Position numbers and translations under genes: made by a program. A stretch of DNA of 64,000 nucleotides from Streptomyces sp. SID8374 (GTDB lineage: Bacteria; Actinomycetota; Actinomycetes; Streptomycetales; Streptomycetaceae). Positions 1 through 8,404 of this stretch are shown here, piece by piece. The notes beneath the pieces are model-generated. The model had not been told where the DNA came from. It searched no databases and saw only the letters and a program-made list of their open reading frames with translations. The stretch is from NCBI RefSeq assembly GCF_009865135.1, contig NZ_WWGH01000001.1:2790001-2854000 (forward strand). Direction: 5' to 3'. Numbering within the stretch: the first letter of the stretch is position 1; each line of letters opens with the position of its first letter.

Positions 1-703
1 GGGCGAATCCGGCGAGCACCGCGCAGGCGACGCCGATGTCCTGGAGGGAGCCGCCGCCGGTCAGCGCGCCGGAGACCCCGTCGTTGAGGTAGCGCAGCGG
101 CAGGACGCGGGAGAGGCTCTGCATCCAGCCGGGCATGGCGTCCAGCGGGAAGAACGAACCGGAGAGGAACGCCATCGGAATCATCAGGCAGTTGGCGACG
201 GCGGCGACCGCCTCCGGGGTCCTCGCGTAGCTGCCGACGATGACACCGAGCGCGAGGAACGCGGTGATCCCGAGCACCAGCACCGGCAGCGCGAGCGGCC
301 AGCGGCCGTCCAACTGGAGCCCGAAGGAAGGCAGTAGGGCAACGGCGACGAACAGAACCGCTTGTACGGCTCCGATGGCGAGCGCCAGCACGTAACGCGA
401 GGCGAGCACGGCGGAGACGGGCGTGGGCGTCATCCGGATCAGCCGGAGGATGTCGTCGCGCCGCCACTGCATGAGGACGAACCCGACGCCGAAGACGGCG
501 GCGTTGCCGACGCCCCAGGACAGGACGCCGGGCGCGATGTAGTTGATGTAGGGCTTGCCGCTCTCCTCGACGGTCTGGCCGTGGAAGATCAGGCCGAAGA
601 CGACGAGGAAGATCAAGGGGAAGGCGAAGGTGAAGAAGAGGGTGGTGCGGTCGCGGGTGTAGGCCCGGTATCCGGCCTGGCTCAGCGCGGTGTAGGCGCT
701 CAT
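1..703 (-). CDS. ABC-2 type transporter permease, partial (left edge)
   Basis: This is the N-terminal ~234 residues of an ABC-2 family membrane permease; the C-terminus lies beyond the left edge. It starts with ATG at 703 (MSAYTALSQAGYRAY). A first hydrophobic helix contains TLFFTFAFPLIFLVVFG. There follow an extracytoplasmic stretch and further helices with VLALAIGAVQAVLFVAVALL and the family-typical LSGSFFPLDAMPGWMQ before the last visible segment. It lies 53 nt downstream of the ATPase gene on the same strand, so the two probably form one exporter. As the last visible genes of a RiPP operon they probably export the mature peptide or confer self-resistance; that role is inferred from position only. 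Confidence 0.9.
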   Translation of the reverse strand, partial: MSAYTALSQAGYRAYTRDRTTLFFTFAFPLIFLVVFGLIFHGQTVEESGKPYINYIAPGVLSWGVGNAAVFGVGFVLMQWRRDDILRLIRMTPTPVSAVLASRYVLALAIGAVQAVLFVAVALLPSFGLQLDGRWPLALPVLVLGITAFLALGVIVGSYARTPEAVAAVANCLMIPMAFLSGSFFPLDAMPGWMQSLSRVLPLRYLNDGVSGALTGGGSLQDIGVACAVLAGFA

Positions 704-756
704 GGGGGTGTCTCCGTATCGGTGGTTCAGTGCAAGGGGGCTTGTTCTCAACGGAG

Positions 757-1722
757 TTACGGCTGTGGGGCTCCGGTCCCGGTCCCGGTCAGCGCCAGGT
801 ACACGTCCTCCAGGCTCGCCGTCCTCGTCTGTACGCCCTGGAGCCCCGCGATCTCGTCGACGGCGGCCAGGACCTGGCCCGAGGTGAGGGTCTCCAGCAC
901 GATGGAGCCGCCCTCCTCGGTGACCCGGTCCACGCCCGGGATGGCGCGGGCCCGGTCAGCGGTGAGGCGGTCGGCCGGGACCAGGAGCCGGGTGGTGGGG
1001 CTGGAGGCGGCGATGAGCCGGCCGGGGCTGTCCAGGGCGGCGACCTTGCCCTCGACCATGATCGCGACCCGGTCGCAGAGCGCCTCGGCCTCGTCCAGGT
1101 GGTGCGTGGTGTAGACGATGGTGCGGCCCGCGCCCTTGAGGTCCCGGAGCACCTGCCACAGGGAGCGGCGGGCCTGCGGGTCGAGGGCGGCGGTCGGCTC
1201 GTCCAGGAAGATCAGCTCGGGGTCGTGGACCAGGGCGGAGGCGATGGCGAGCCGCTGCCGCTGGCCGCCGGAGAGGTCGTCCACCCGGGTGTCGCCCTGC
1301 TCGGTGAGGCCGACGGAGGCCAGGGCCCGTTCGGCGGCGGCCGCGTCGCACCGGTAGAGGGCGGCCATGGTGACCAGGTGTTCGCGGGCGGTCAGCCGGA
1401 CGAAGAACGCGGAGCTCTGGGTCTGCACGCCGAGCCGGGGCAGCAGGGCGGTGTTGCGCGGCCAGGGGCTCTCCCCCAGGACCGTCACCGTCCCGGAGTC
1501 GGCGCGCCGCTGCCCCTCCATGATCTCGACGAGCGTGGTCTTGCCCGCCCCGTTGGGCCCGAGCAGCCCGAAGAACTCCCCGCGCCCGACGGTCAGCGAG
1601 ACCCCGTCGACGGCCCGGGTGGCGCCGTAAGCCTTGTGGACGTCGGCCAGGGTCACGGCGGCGGGCTGGGCTGCCGGTTCCGCCGGGGGGTCGTGCGGGG
1701 TGCGGGGGGCGGTGGACGTCAT
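757..1722 (-). CDS. ABC transporter ATP-binding protein
   Basis: This 321-residue ATPase drives the partner ABC-2 permease. Walker A (GPNGAGKT) is near residues 55-62, the signature is LSGGQRQRLAIASAL and Walker B is LIFLDEPTAALD. The order and the C-terminal region (LEDVYLALTG) match the CcmA/DrrA-like subfamily that pairs with ABC-2 permeases. I chose ATG 1722 because AAGGAGAG lies just upstream; an in-frame upstream start at 1746 has no comparable site. The gene lies 82 nt downstream of the M50 peptidase stop, across a short tandem repeat. It is probably part of the RiPP operon, acting in export or immunity. Confidence 0.93.
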   Translation of the reverse strand: MTSTAPRTPHDPPAEPAAQPAAVTLADVHKAYGATRAVDGVSLTVGRGEFFGLLGPNGAGKTTLVEIMEGQRRADSGTVTVLGESPWPRNTALLPRLGVQTQSSAFFVRLTAREHLVTMAALYRCDAAAAERALASVGLTEQGDTRVDDLSGGQRQRLAIASALVHDPELIFLDEPTAALDPQARRSLWQVLRDLKGAGRTIVYTTHHLDEAEALCDRVAIMVEGKVAALDSPGRLIAASSPTTRLLVPADRLTADRARAIPGVDRVTEEGGSIVLETLTSGQVLAAVDEIAGLQGVQTRTASLEDVYLALTGTGTGAPQP

Positions 1723-1743
1723 GGAACTCTCCTTGAGATGGAA

Positions 1744-1822
1744 CATCAGGCCGTCAGCAGATGCCTCGGGCCATCAGCGGGTAATCAGGCCGTCAGCGGG
1801 TGCATCAGGCCGTCAGCAGATG
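1744..1822. repeat. 20-bp tandem repeat at the M50 gene 3' end
   Basis: The unit CATCAGGCCGTCAGCAGATG occurs exactly at 1744-1763 and 1803-1822. A 3-mismatch variant is at 1783-1802 and a more decayed one at 1764-1783. The 1803-1822 copy contains the M50 peptidase stop codon (1805-1807, complement strand) and its last codons, so the repeat is a serial duplication of the gene's 3' end into the spacer before the ATPase gene. Confidence 0.85.
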
Positions 1823-2914
1823 ATGGGCGCCCGCGGCGACCGCCGCGACCAGAGCGGCGAGAACAAGCACCGTGCCCAACGCATAGGCCGGGTAGGCGAT
1901 TCGGGCGCGGCGCGGGTACGCGGCCGCCTCCGGGGAGCGGCGCAGCGCGAGCCGCAGGTAGCCGCCCGCGGAGGCGGCGAGGCCGGTGGCCCCGGCGAGC
2001 TGGCTCGCGATCCTGTACCCGTCCAGCGGCGGCAGCGGCACGAGCATCGCGAACGCCTGGACGCTGCCGAGGAGCAGCAGCGCGGAGAGCGCCTCGTGCG
2101 TGGCGTCGTCCAGCGGGGCGAAGAGCCACAGCGCGCAGAAGGGCAGCAGGAAGAGGAGGTTCATCACCGCGCCCGCGACGGCGGTGGCGATGCGGTGCCG
2201 ACGGCGGCCCAGGTAGAGGTAGTTGTCGACGGTGCAGTACATGATGACGACGGGCAGCCGCCACCGCAGCCCGATCTCCGCGACCTGCCCGCCGTAGTGC
2301 CGGGCCACCACGCCGTGGGCCAGCTCGTGGAGGGCGGTGCTCAGCCAGAGCAGGATCGCCGTGCCGGTCAGCAGGACGGGGTTCGTGAACAATTCCCTTA
2401 CGGCAAGGAGAAGTTCACCGGACCGGGTGACGACGACCGCCTCCATCGCCACGATCAGCACCAGCAGCGGCACCATCGCCCACGGCGTGAGCAGGAAGCC
2501 GGAGACCCGGTGGAGGCGGGCCGTGGTGGCGTCGGCGTCGGCCACCAGGGGGAGGGTGCCGCGCAGGAGGGTGCGGGGCTCGGCCGCGACAACAGGGGCC
2601 TCCGGCGCGGGTGTTCCGGCCAGCAGCCCCTTGGTCCCGAGCATGGTGAGGATCTGCTGCCAGTGGGCGTCGCCCAGCCGCCGCCCGTACTCCCCCGCGT
2701 ACTCCTCACCGATCTCCGCGAGGCTCCGCTCGCCGTCCATCCGGGCGATGAGGAAGTGCTCCTTGGCGCCGACCTTGAAGGAGTTGCCGCTCCCGGTGTC
2801 CTTGATGAGGTGGACGGTCGCGGCCCCGTCCAGCAGCGGGTCGCTGAGCAGGACGCGGGGCCGCAGCTCGGGCCGATAGGCGGCGAGCGCCCTGGAAGCC
2901 CCGGGCGCACTCAT
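1805..2914 (-). CDS. Membrane M50-type zinc metallopeptidase of the RiPP cluster
   Basis: The 369-residue protein has the zinc protease motif HELAH (in STALHELAHGVVARHYGG) inside a hydrophobic segment and a second M50 hallmark near PLPPLDGYRI. About five membrane helices surround these (for example PLLVLIVAMEAVVV, AVMNLLFLLPFCALWLF and a C-terminal VLVLAALVAAVAAGA). The N-terminal ~110 residues are soluble and begin with LLSDPLLDGAATVHLIKD, a segment that may bind peptide. Proteins of this type accompany RiPP exporters and are thought to process or help export peptides in the membrane. The start ATG (2914) overlaps the upstream stop as ATGA. Substrate and cleavage site cannot be read from the sequence. 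Confidence 0.88.
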   Translation of the reverse strand: MSAPGASRALAAYRPELRPRVLLSDPLLDGAATVHLIKDTGSGNSFKVGAKEHFLIARMDGERSLAEIGEEYAGEYGRRLGDAHWQQILTMLGTKGLLAGTPAPEAPVVAAEPRTLLRGTLPLVADADATTARLHRVSGFLLTPWAMVPLLVLIVAMEAVVVTRSGELLLAVRELFTNPVLLTGTAILLWLSTALHELAHGVVARHYGGQVAEIGLRWRLPVVIMYCTVDNYLYLGRRRHRIATAVAGAVMNLLFLLPFCALWLFAPLDDATHEALSALLLLGSVQAFAMLVPLPPLDGYRIASQLAGATGLAASAGGYLRLALRRSPEAAAYPRRARIAYPAYALGTVLVLAALVAAVAAGAHHLLTA

Positions 2915-3975
2915 ACGGACTCCCCTGCGGGCCCTTCGGCGGACTCCTTGAGGACCCGGCCCAGAACATGGCTGAGATACGCCTCGTCCCGGATGGTGAC
3001 ATGCAGCCGGTTGTTGGTCATATGCATGTACGGGGAGAGCAGCAGCGGCAGCGCCACCGCCGGGTCGGTGACCTGCTCGTCCCGCTCACCGTCCCAGGAC
3101 CGGAAGACCAGGTCCCCGTCGACGGCCAGCTGCCGTGCCCGGTCCCGGAGTTCGGCACAGTGCTCGGCCCACCCGGCCAGCGACCCGGGCAGCGAACGCG
3201 GGCTCCCGGGCGGGACCGTGGCGGCCCGGATGCGGGCGAACCGGTCCCGCAGCCCGTCCGCCGTACGGGCGTAGTTCCGGTCGTACTCGTCCGTACCGAT
3301 GAAGCCGGTGCCGGGGAAGGCGCGGTGCCAGAACTCGTAGTAGCTGTCCAGGTATTCGGTCAGCTCCGCCCGCTCCGGCAGGAAGGTGGACGACATCACC
3401 ATCATCAGCTGGGCCGAGGTGCCGAGCAGGACCGTGCGCAGGTGGAGGTTCTTGGTGGCGAGCGCGTCGATGACCAGATCGCTGGAGTGCCGGAAGTGCC
3501 ACTCGGCCAGCTCTATGCCCGCCGGGCCGCCGTACTTCCCGAACTCCGGCTCGTACGCCTCCCGATGGCGCGAGTTGTTGGGGCGCAGGTTCATCCGCCC
3601 CTGCTCGTCCATGTAGTGGCCGCGCTCGCTGCCGGGGAACTCGATCTCGAAGAGGGTGTTGTAGAAGTCGTTGAGGAACCCGGAGTCGACCTCGTACAGC
3701 GCGGGCCGCTCCGCGAGGAACGCGTCCACGGCCTGTTCGGTGCGGCGGGCCACCTCGGGTTCGGCGGCGGGCGTGGACGGCTTGAGGCGGAGGCGCACGT
3801 GGGGGCCCTCCAGCCAGTAGTTGATGAAGAAGTACCCGGCGAGCAGCCCGTCCGCCTCCAGCTCGGCGACCAGCGGGCGGACGCAGTGCAGGAGGAGGGG
3901 GCGGGGGTTGGCGGCGTAGAAGACATGGGTGGCCTGCCAGGCGCCGGTGGTCGTTCCTGTCACGAGCGGGGTCAT
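2911..3975 (-). CDS. Thiopeptide-type bacteriocin biosynthesis protein (LanB C-terminal, elimination domain)
   Basis: The 354-residue stand-alone protein matches the SpaB C-terminal / thiopeptide-type biosynthesis domain. Typical elements are WQATHVFYAANPRPLLLHCV at the N-terminus, YFFINYWLEGPHVRLRLKPS and the closing HMTNNRLHVTIRDEAYL. In split LanB systems this half eliminates glutamate from glutamylated Ser/Thr, giving dehydroalanine or dehydrobutyrine. The preceding gene encodes the glutamylation half, so the pair should work as one dehydratase on the precursor peptide. The start at 3975 overlaps the upstream stop (ATGA), and its own stop overlaps the M50 start (ATGA), suggesting translational coupling. 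Confidence 0.92.
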   Translation of the reverse strand: MTPLVTGTTTGAWQATHVFYAANPRPLLLHCVRPLVAELEADGLLAGYFFINYWLEGPHVRLRLKPSTPAAEPEVARRTEQAVDAFLAERPALYEVDSGFLNDFYNTLFEIEFPGSERGHYMDEQGRMNLRPNNSRHREAYEPEFGKYGGPAGIELAEWHFRHSSDLVIDALATKNLHLRTVLLGTSAQLMMVMSSTFLPERAELTEYLDSYYEFWHRAFPGTGFIGTDEYDRNYARTADGLRDRFARIRAATVPPGSPRSLPGSLAGWAEHCAELRDRARQLAVDGDLVFRSWDGERDEQVTDPAVALPLLLSPYMHMTNNRLHVTIRDEAYLSHVLGRVLKESAEGPAGESV

Positions 3976-6692
3976 GGGGTCCTCCTGCGGACGGGTACGG
4001 CCGTCTCCACGGCCAGTTCGGCGACATGGCGGCCCTGGCCGGAGACGGTGTGCAGCGCGTCCTCGTCCGGCAGCGCCTCCCGGAACACCACCCGCGCCTC
4101 CGGCGTCTTGATCAGGGCCTCGAAGGCCGACAGGGAGAGCGCGCTGTCGAAGTCCAGGTACTGCGGCTTGGCCCCGGTCGCACCCCGGGCCCCGGAGTCG
4201 GACACGGTCGCGAAGACCCGGTCCGGCAGCCCGTGCGTACGCCGGAACGCATGCCAGTCCAGGAACCAGCCGTCCTCCGGGGCCCCGGCCTTGTGCAGGG
4301 GCAGGGCGGCGGCCGGGGCGCTCCAGCTGCGCCGGCTGAGGACGAGCGAACCGTGCCGCACCCGGGGCCGGGTGGTGACCCCGCCCTCGTCCGGCGCGCC
4401 CTCCGGGACCCCGGCCCACACGTTGAGCGGGGCCATGGAGGTCGGGGAGAGGAGGAGCAGGGTGCGGGGCAGCTCGGGGAGGGCGAGGGGGACGAGGTAG
4501 CCGAGGTAGACGGGGATCACCTCGCGGTCCAGGCGGGCCGAGCGCAGGACCAGCCGGTCGGCCTCCGGGTCGTGGACGAGGTAGAGGTCGTCCAGCGAGA
4601 TCCTGAACTGCTCGTCAAGCGTGCCGCGTTCACCCGGGCAGACAATCTCGTACGGGGTCAGCCGGCCGTGCAGGTTGAGGTTGCTGGTGACCGGGCCGCC
4701 GGTGACCTCGGCCAGCACCGCCCCCTCGGGCACGACCGTCTCCGCGTCCGCGAAGAGGTGTTCGTCCAGCCCGTCGAAGAGCTGGGTGAACCGGCTGAAG
4801 GGGAACGAGATGCCGCCGTAGGACCGGTTGAGGACGACGAGCGGGTCGCCGGGGCGGTCGGCGATCTGGAGGTGGTGGCTCATGGGCGCGAAGTCCGGTG
4901 CCAGACCGGCCAGTTCACCGGCCACCTCCGCCAGGAACGCATCGTCCACCCGCACCTCGGCCGCCTCGGGCCCCGCCGCCTCCCACAGTGCGGCCATGCG
5001 GGCGGTGAAGGTGCGGCGGGCGGTGTCGAGGGCGCGGAGGCGGTCCAGGCCGAGCCAGTTGACCTCGGGTACGTAGGTGCCGTCGGCGTCGTACGCGGTG
5101 CGGGTGGCGGTGAACGTCATGTACTGGTCGAAGAAGTCCTCGTGGAAGTCGTGGACCAGCTTCAGGAGGTCGTCGCACCGGCCCCCGCGCCCGTACCGCG
5201 CGAGGAAGAAGCCCGCGAAGGTGATCCGCTGCGGGAGCGTGAGGTCGAAGGCGGGCAGCACCCGCTCCACGGCCGCCAGCGGCCCGGCGGCCAGCGCCTG
5301 CCAGGCGTCGGGGTCCAGCTCCACGCTGCCGGACTCCACACCCCCGCCCGCCGCCGCGTCCTCGTACAGCAGCGTCTGCGGCACCTTCGCCCGCTCCGCC
5401 CCCAGCTCCTCCTCCTGGACCGCCCGCAGCCCCGCCCGCAACGCGTCCAGCAGCACGCGCCGCTCGTCCGGCGAGGCGTCCGCGAACCGGTCGACGCAGC
5501 GGGCGGGCTCCTCCAGCCGGTCCGCCAGCCGGTCGGCCCAGGGGCTCGCCAGGCCGCGCAGCGCACCCTGGAACGCCCGCAGCGGGTCCGTGTCGTGCAC
5601 CTCCGTCCGCAGGCACGGCACCTGGACCATGCCGACGTCCAGCAGCGCCCCGAGGTACTGCTCGCACTCCTCGCGCGCGGCCCCCTGGTCCCGGGCCAGC
5701 CACTCCACCAGCTCCCCGTACCGCAGCCCGTCCCCGCCCCGCTCCTCGAAGAGGCCGAGCAGCCGGTCCAGGGTGCCGCTGCGCCGCAGGAAGAACAGCC
5801 GGTCCTTCACCGCGTCGAACGTGACGGCCGTGTCGTCGTCGCCCGCCGTGACCCAGCGCCGTACGTATCGCACCCGGTCGTCGTCGCGGCCCCACCCGGA
5901 GGCGGGGGCGACCGGGAGGTCGGCGCGGCGGGCCGGATCGGCGATCACGGCGTCGGCGAGGCGACCGAGCGCGACGACGTTGAGCCGGGCCTGCGTCCGC
6001 CACTCCTCGTCGACGCGCAGCCGCAGCCCGTCGGAGCCGGTGAGCGAGCCGAGGGCGACGCCCGTGAAGGTGGAGAAGGGGCTCGTCTTGCAGGCCGTCC
6101 GGTAGACGTACGACAGCAGCGAGCGTTCGATCTTGCGCTGCTTCTTGTCGGGGCGAGCACCTGGCGTCCCGGCCTGGTGCCGGTACGCGTCGAGTTGGGC
6201 GTCCAGGGCCGGTGAGGCGAGCAGCAGCGCCCGGCGCAGGCGTTCATGACCGGCGAGTCCGCGCAGGGCCTCGCGGCTGCGCCCGGTCTCGGCGGCAAGG
6301 AGAGCGGCCCCCGCCGCGCGTCGCGCGTCCAGCGTGCGGCGGCCGGCCAGCCAGTCGGCGAGGGTGGCGGCGGCGGCCGGGTCCAGTTCCCGTACCCGGG
6401 AGAGGGCGAGGTCGGCCGAATCCACCCCGGGCAGACGGTTGTTGAAGATGTCCCGGCGCAGTTTCAGCAGGGCCCGGCGCAGCGGTTCGTCCTCGCTGCC
6501 GCCGATCAGGTCGTGGAGCTGGTCCCCGGCCTTCTCCGCGAGGAGCATCAACTGCGCTGACTCGTCGAGGACTTCGTCCGCCCAACGGCGGCTCTCCGGG
6601 CAGCGCAGCCCCTGCACGCTCTCGACCGGCAGCCCGGCGACCCGGGCCATGAACGCGGGCCGTATCTCCGAACGGTTGATGTGCTGGCTCAT
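3972..6692 (-). CDS. Lantibiotic dehydratase (LanB N-terminal, tRNA-Glu-dependent glutamylation domain)
   Basis: The 906-residue protein is the large half of a split LanB dehydratase. Recognisable elements are the opening RPAFMARVAGLPVESV, the segment KIERSLLSYVYRTACKTSPFSTFTGVALG and the C-terminal RPGDPLVVLNRSYGGISFPFSRFTQLF. By family knowledge it transfers glutamate from glutamyl-tRNA to Ser/Thr of the precursor. I prefer ATG 6692, with GGGGGAG eight bases upstream, over a GTG at 6701 that nearly abuts that site. It starts 17 nt after the SagB stop. The size and the separate C-terminal partner fit thiopeptide/goadsporin-type enzymes better than full-length lanthipeptide LanB. Confidence 0.92.
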   Translation of the reverse strand: MSQHINRSEIRPAFMARVAGLPVESVQGLRCPESRRWADEVLDESAQLMLLAEKAGDQLHDLIGGSEDEPLRRALLKLRRDIFNNRLPGVDSADLALSRVRELDPAAAATLADWLAGRRTLDARRAAGAALLAAETGRSREALRGLAGHERLRRALLLASPALDAQLDAYRHQAGTPGARPDKKQRKIERSLLSYVYRTACKTSPFSTFTGVALGSLTGSDGLRLRVDEEWRTQARLNVVALGRLADAVIADPARRADLPVAPASGWGRDDDRVRYVRRWVTAGDDDTAVTFDAVKDRLFFLRRSGTLDRLLGLFEERGGDGLRYGELVEWLARDQGAAREECEQYLGALLDVGMVQVPCLRTEVHDTDPLRAFQGALRGLASPWADRLADRLEEPARCVDRFADASPDERRVLLDALRAGLRAVQEEELGAERAKVPQTLLYEDAAAGGGVESGSVELDPDAWQALAAGPLAAVERVLPAFDLTLPQRITFAGFFLARYGRGGRCDDLLKLVHDFHEDFFDQYMTFTATRTAYDADGTYVPEVNWLGLDRLRALDTARRTFTARMAALWEAAGPEAAEVRVDDAFLAEVAGELAGLAPDFAPMSHHLQIADRPGDPLVVLNRSYGGISFPFSRFTQLFDGLDEHLFADAETVVPEGAVLAEVTGGPVTSNLNLHGRLTPYEIVCPGERGTLDEQFRISLDDLYLVHDPEADRLVLRSARLDREVIPVYLGYLVPLALPELPRTLLLLSPTSMAPLNVWAGVPEGAPDEGGVTTRPRVRHGSLVLSRRSWSAPAAALPLHKAGAPEDGWFLDWHAFRRTHGLPDRVFATVSDSGARGATGAKPQYLDFDSALSLSAFEALIKTPEARVVFREALPDEDALHTVSGQGRHVAELAVETAVPVRRRTP

Positions 6693-6709
6693 CGTCGGCA
6701 CTCCCCCGC

Positions 6710-8404
6710 TCAGGCGATCTCGTAGCGGAAGTCGGCCGGGGCGGGCCGTTCGTTGCCGATCATCATGATCAGCAGCGGCGCCTCGCCCGTCCCTTCGAGG
6801 CCCAGCTCCTCGATGTAGGAGATGTTGTCGAAGCCGAGGGCCACTCCGCAGCCCAGGTCCACGGCGGAGGCGGCGGTGTAGACGGACTGGGCGACGGCCC
6901 CGATCGTGGCGTTGACCAGGCGGTATCCCCGGTCGCCGACGGCGTCCAGGACGGCGGTGGTCCGGACGGTCGGGACGAGGACGGCCCCGGCCTGCTCCAG
7001 GTTGTAGTTGGCCAGGAAGTAGTTCCGCTGAAGGAACTCCCCCGGCCGCCCCTCCTTCACCCGCCGCAGGCTCCGCCGCTCGGGGTCGTACGCGTACGCC
7101 CCCGGCTCCACCCCCTCCACATGGCTGGCGAACACGTACAGCTTCGCCAGCCGCTCATCCCCGGTGTCCCCGCCGAGCCGCGATCCGGCGACGGCTGCTG
7201 CGAGGCAGGCCGCCAACTGGGGCCGGGTCACCGGCTGCTGGGCCTCGAAGCGGCCGAAGCTGGAGCGGCGGTCGCGGAGGGCCGTGCGTACGTCGGTCTC
7301 CAGCGGGCGGGCGGGCGGCAGTTCGACCTCCACCGCCGCCGGGTCGACGGGGTGCGCTGCGGCCGGGGCGAGGGCCCCGGGGGCGGGCCGGGCGGTGGCG
7401 TCGGCGGAGGTGGCCGCCTGCATGCGGAGCAGCGCGTCGAAGGTGAGGACGGTACGGGATCGCTCAACGTCCTTGCGGCGCACGGAGAGCTCAGCATCCT
7501 TCCGGCGTACGGAGAGTTCAACGTCCTTGCTGCGTACGGCGGCAGGGGTGGTCGTCGCGTCCGAACCCGCCTCGTAACCCGCCCACTTCAGCGGTACGAC
7601 CGCGAAGATCCCCTCCTCCTTCGGGTCGGCCCCGAGCAGGGCCGCGAGCCGCTCCTCGTCGAACCAGAGCGCCGGTTCGACCGCCAGCCCCCGGGCCGCC
7701 GCCCACATCCGCCAGGTCTGGACGCAGGCGCCGAGGTCCATGGAGACGGCGTGGAAGGAGAAGCTGTTGTACTTGAAGGAGTTCTGCCAGAACTTGATGG
7801 AGAGCACCAGGTACTGATCGGTCGCGGGCCCCGGCGCGCCCTCCCCGAGCGCGGCCCGCACCTGGCCGGACACATCGCCGGTGAGCAGCCGCTGCATGGC
7901 GTGGTGGCGGGTGGAGTAGTAGTGCACGCCCGGCGGTACGGGGCCGCTCGGCCCGGAGATCCAGTGCACGCCGACCGGGTAGAGCCCGCCCCCGGAGGCC
8001 GAGCCGCGCGACCAGTTGGCCAGCGGGTAGAAGGGCAGGGCGCTCAGGTCGGTGTTGGCCTGGACGCCCAGGCGGCGGCCGGTCAGCCCGTAGGAGTCCC
8101 GGAGCATGCCGGAGAGGGTGGCGAGGTCGAACTCGCCGTCGTCCGGAGCCTCTTCGGGGCACAGGCCCCGGTCGAGGGTGGCGTCGGCGGGGTACGGGGC
8201 GTCGGGCAGCGGGAAGCTGTCGGCGCCCGGGTAGAACTTGGCCTTGCGGGGCCCGTCCTGCCAGTTCGGTACATAATCCGCGGGGTCCATCGGGACCCGG
8301 CCGCGGTGCATGATCGCGGCGGCGTATTCATGGGCGTATCCCATGGCGAGCTCCTTGGTCACGGCAGGGAAGGCAGCGGAGGCGGCGCTGGGCGCGGCGG
8401 TCAT
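6710..8404 (-). CDS. SagB/ThcOx-type FMN-dependent azoline dehydrogenase
   Basis: The 564-residue oxidase should convert azolines made by the YcaO enzyme to thiazoles or oxazoles. Two nitroreductase-like halves are visible. The N-terminal one has LPFYPLANWSRGSASGGGLY, and the C-terminal one has ALRDRRSSFGRF, AKLYVFASHVEGVEPGAYAYD and GYRLVNATIGAVAQSVYTAA. The start ATG 8404 overlaps the YcaO stop (ATGA); a longer reading frame continues upstream but lies inside the YcaO gene. The linker holds three copies of a charged unit (RSKDVELSV, RRKDAELSV, RRKDVERS) that I do not associate with this family. Two-domain SagB proteins are known in actinobacterial TOMM clusters. Confidence 0.92.
   Translation of the reverse strand: MTAAPSAASAAFPAVTKELAMGYAHEYAAAIMHRGRVPMDPADYVPNWQDGPRKAKFYPGADSFPLPDAPYPADATLDRGLCPEEAPDDGEFDLATLSGMLRDSYGLTGRRLGVQANTDLSALPFYPLANWSRGSASGGGLYPVGVHWISGPSGPVPPGVHYYSTRHHAMQRLLTGDVSGQVRAALGEGAPGPATDQYLVLSIKFWQNSFKYNSFSFHAVSMDLGACVQTWRMWAAARGLAVEPALWFDEERLAALLGADPKEEGIFAVVPLKWAGYEAGSDATTTPAAVRSKDVELSVRRKDAELSVRRKDVERSRTVLTFDALLRMQAATSADATARPAPGALAPAAAHPVDPAAVEVELPPARPLETDVRTALRDRRSSFGRFEAQQPVTRPQLAACLAAAVAGSRLGGDTGDERLAKLYVFASHVEGVEPGAYAYDPERRSLRRVKEGRPGEFLQRNYFLANYNLEQAGAVLVPTVRTTAVLDAVGDRGYRLVNATIGAVAQSVYTAASAVDLGCGVALGFDNISYIEELGLEGTGEAPLLIMMIGNERPAPADFRYEIA

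Noticed and set aside
1744..1822. CRISPR-like array
   Set aside because: Units are contiguous with no unique spacers and no cas genes; it is a minisatellite at a gene end.
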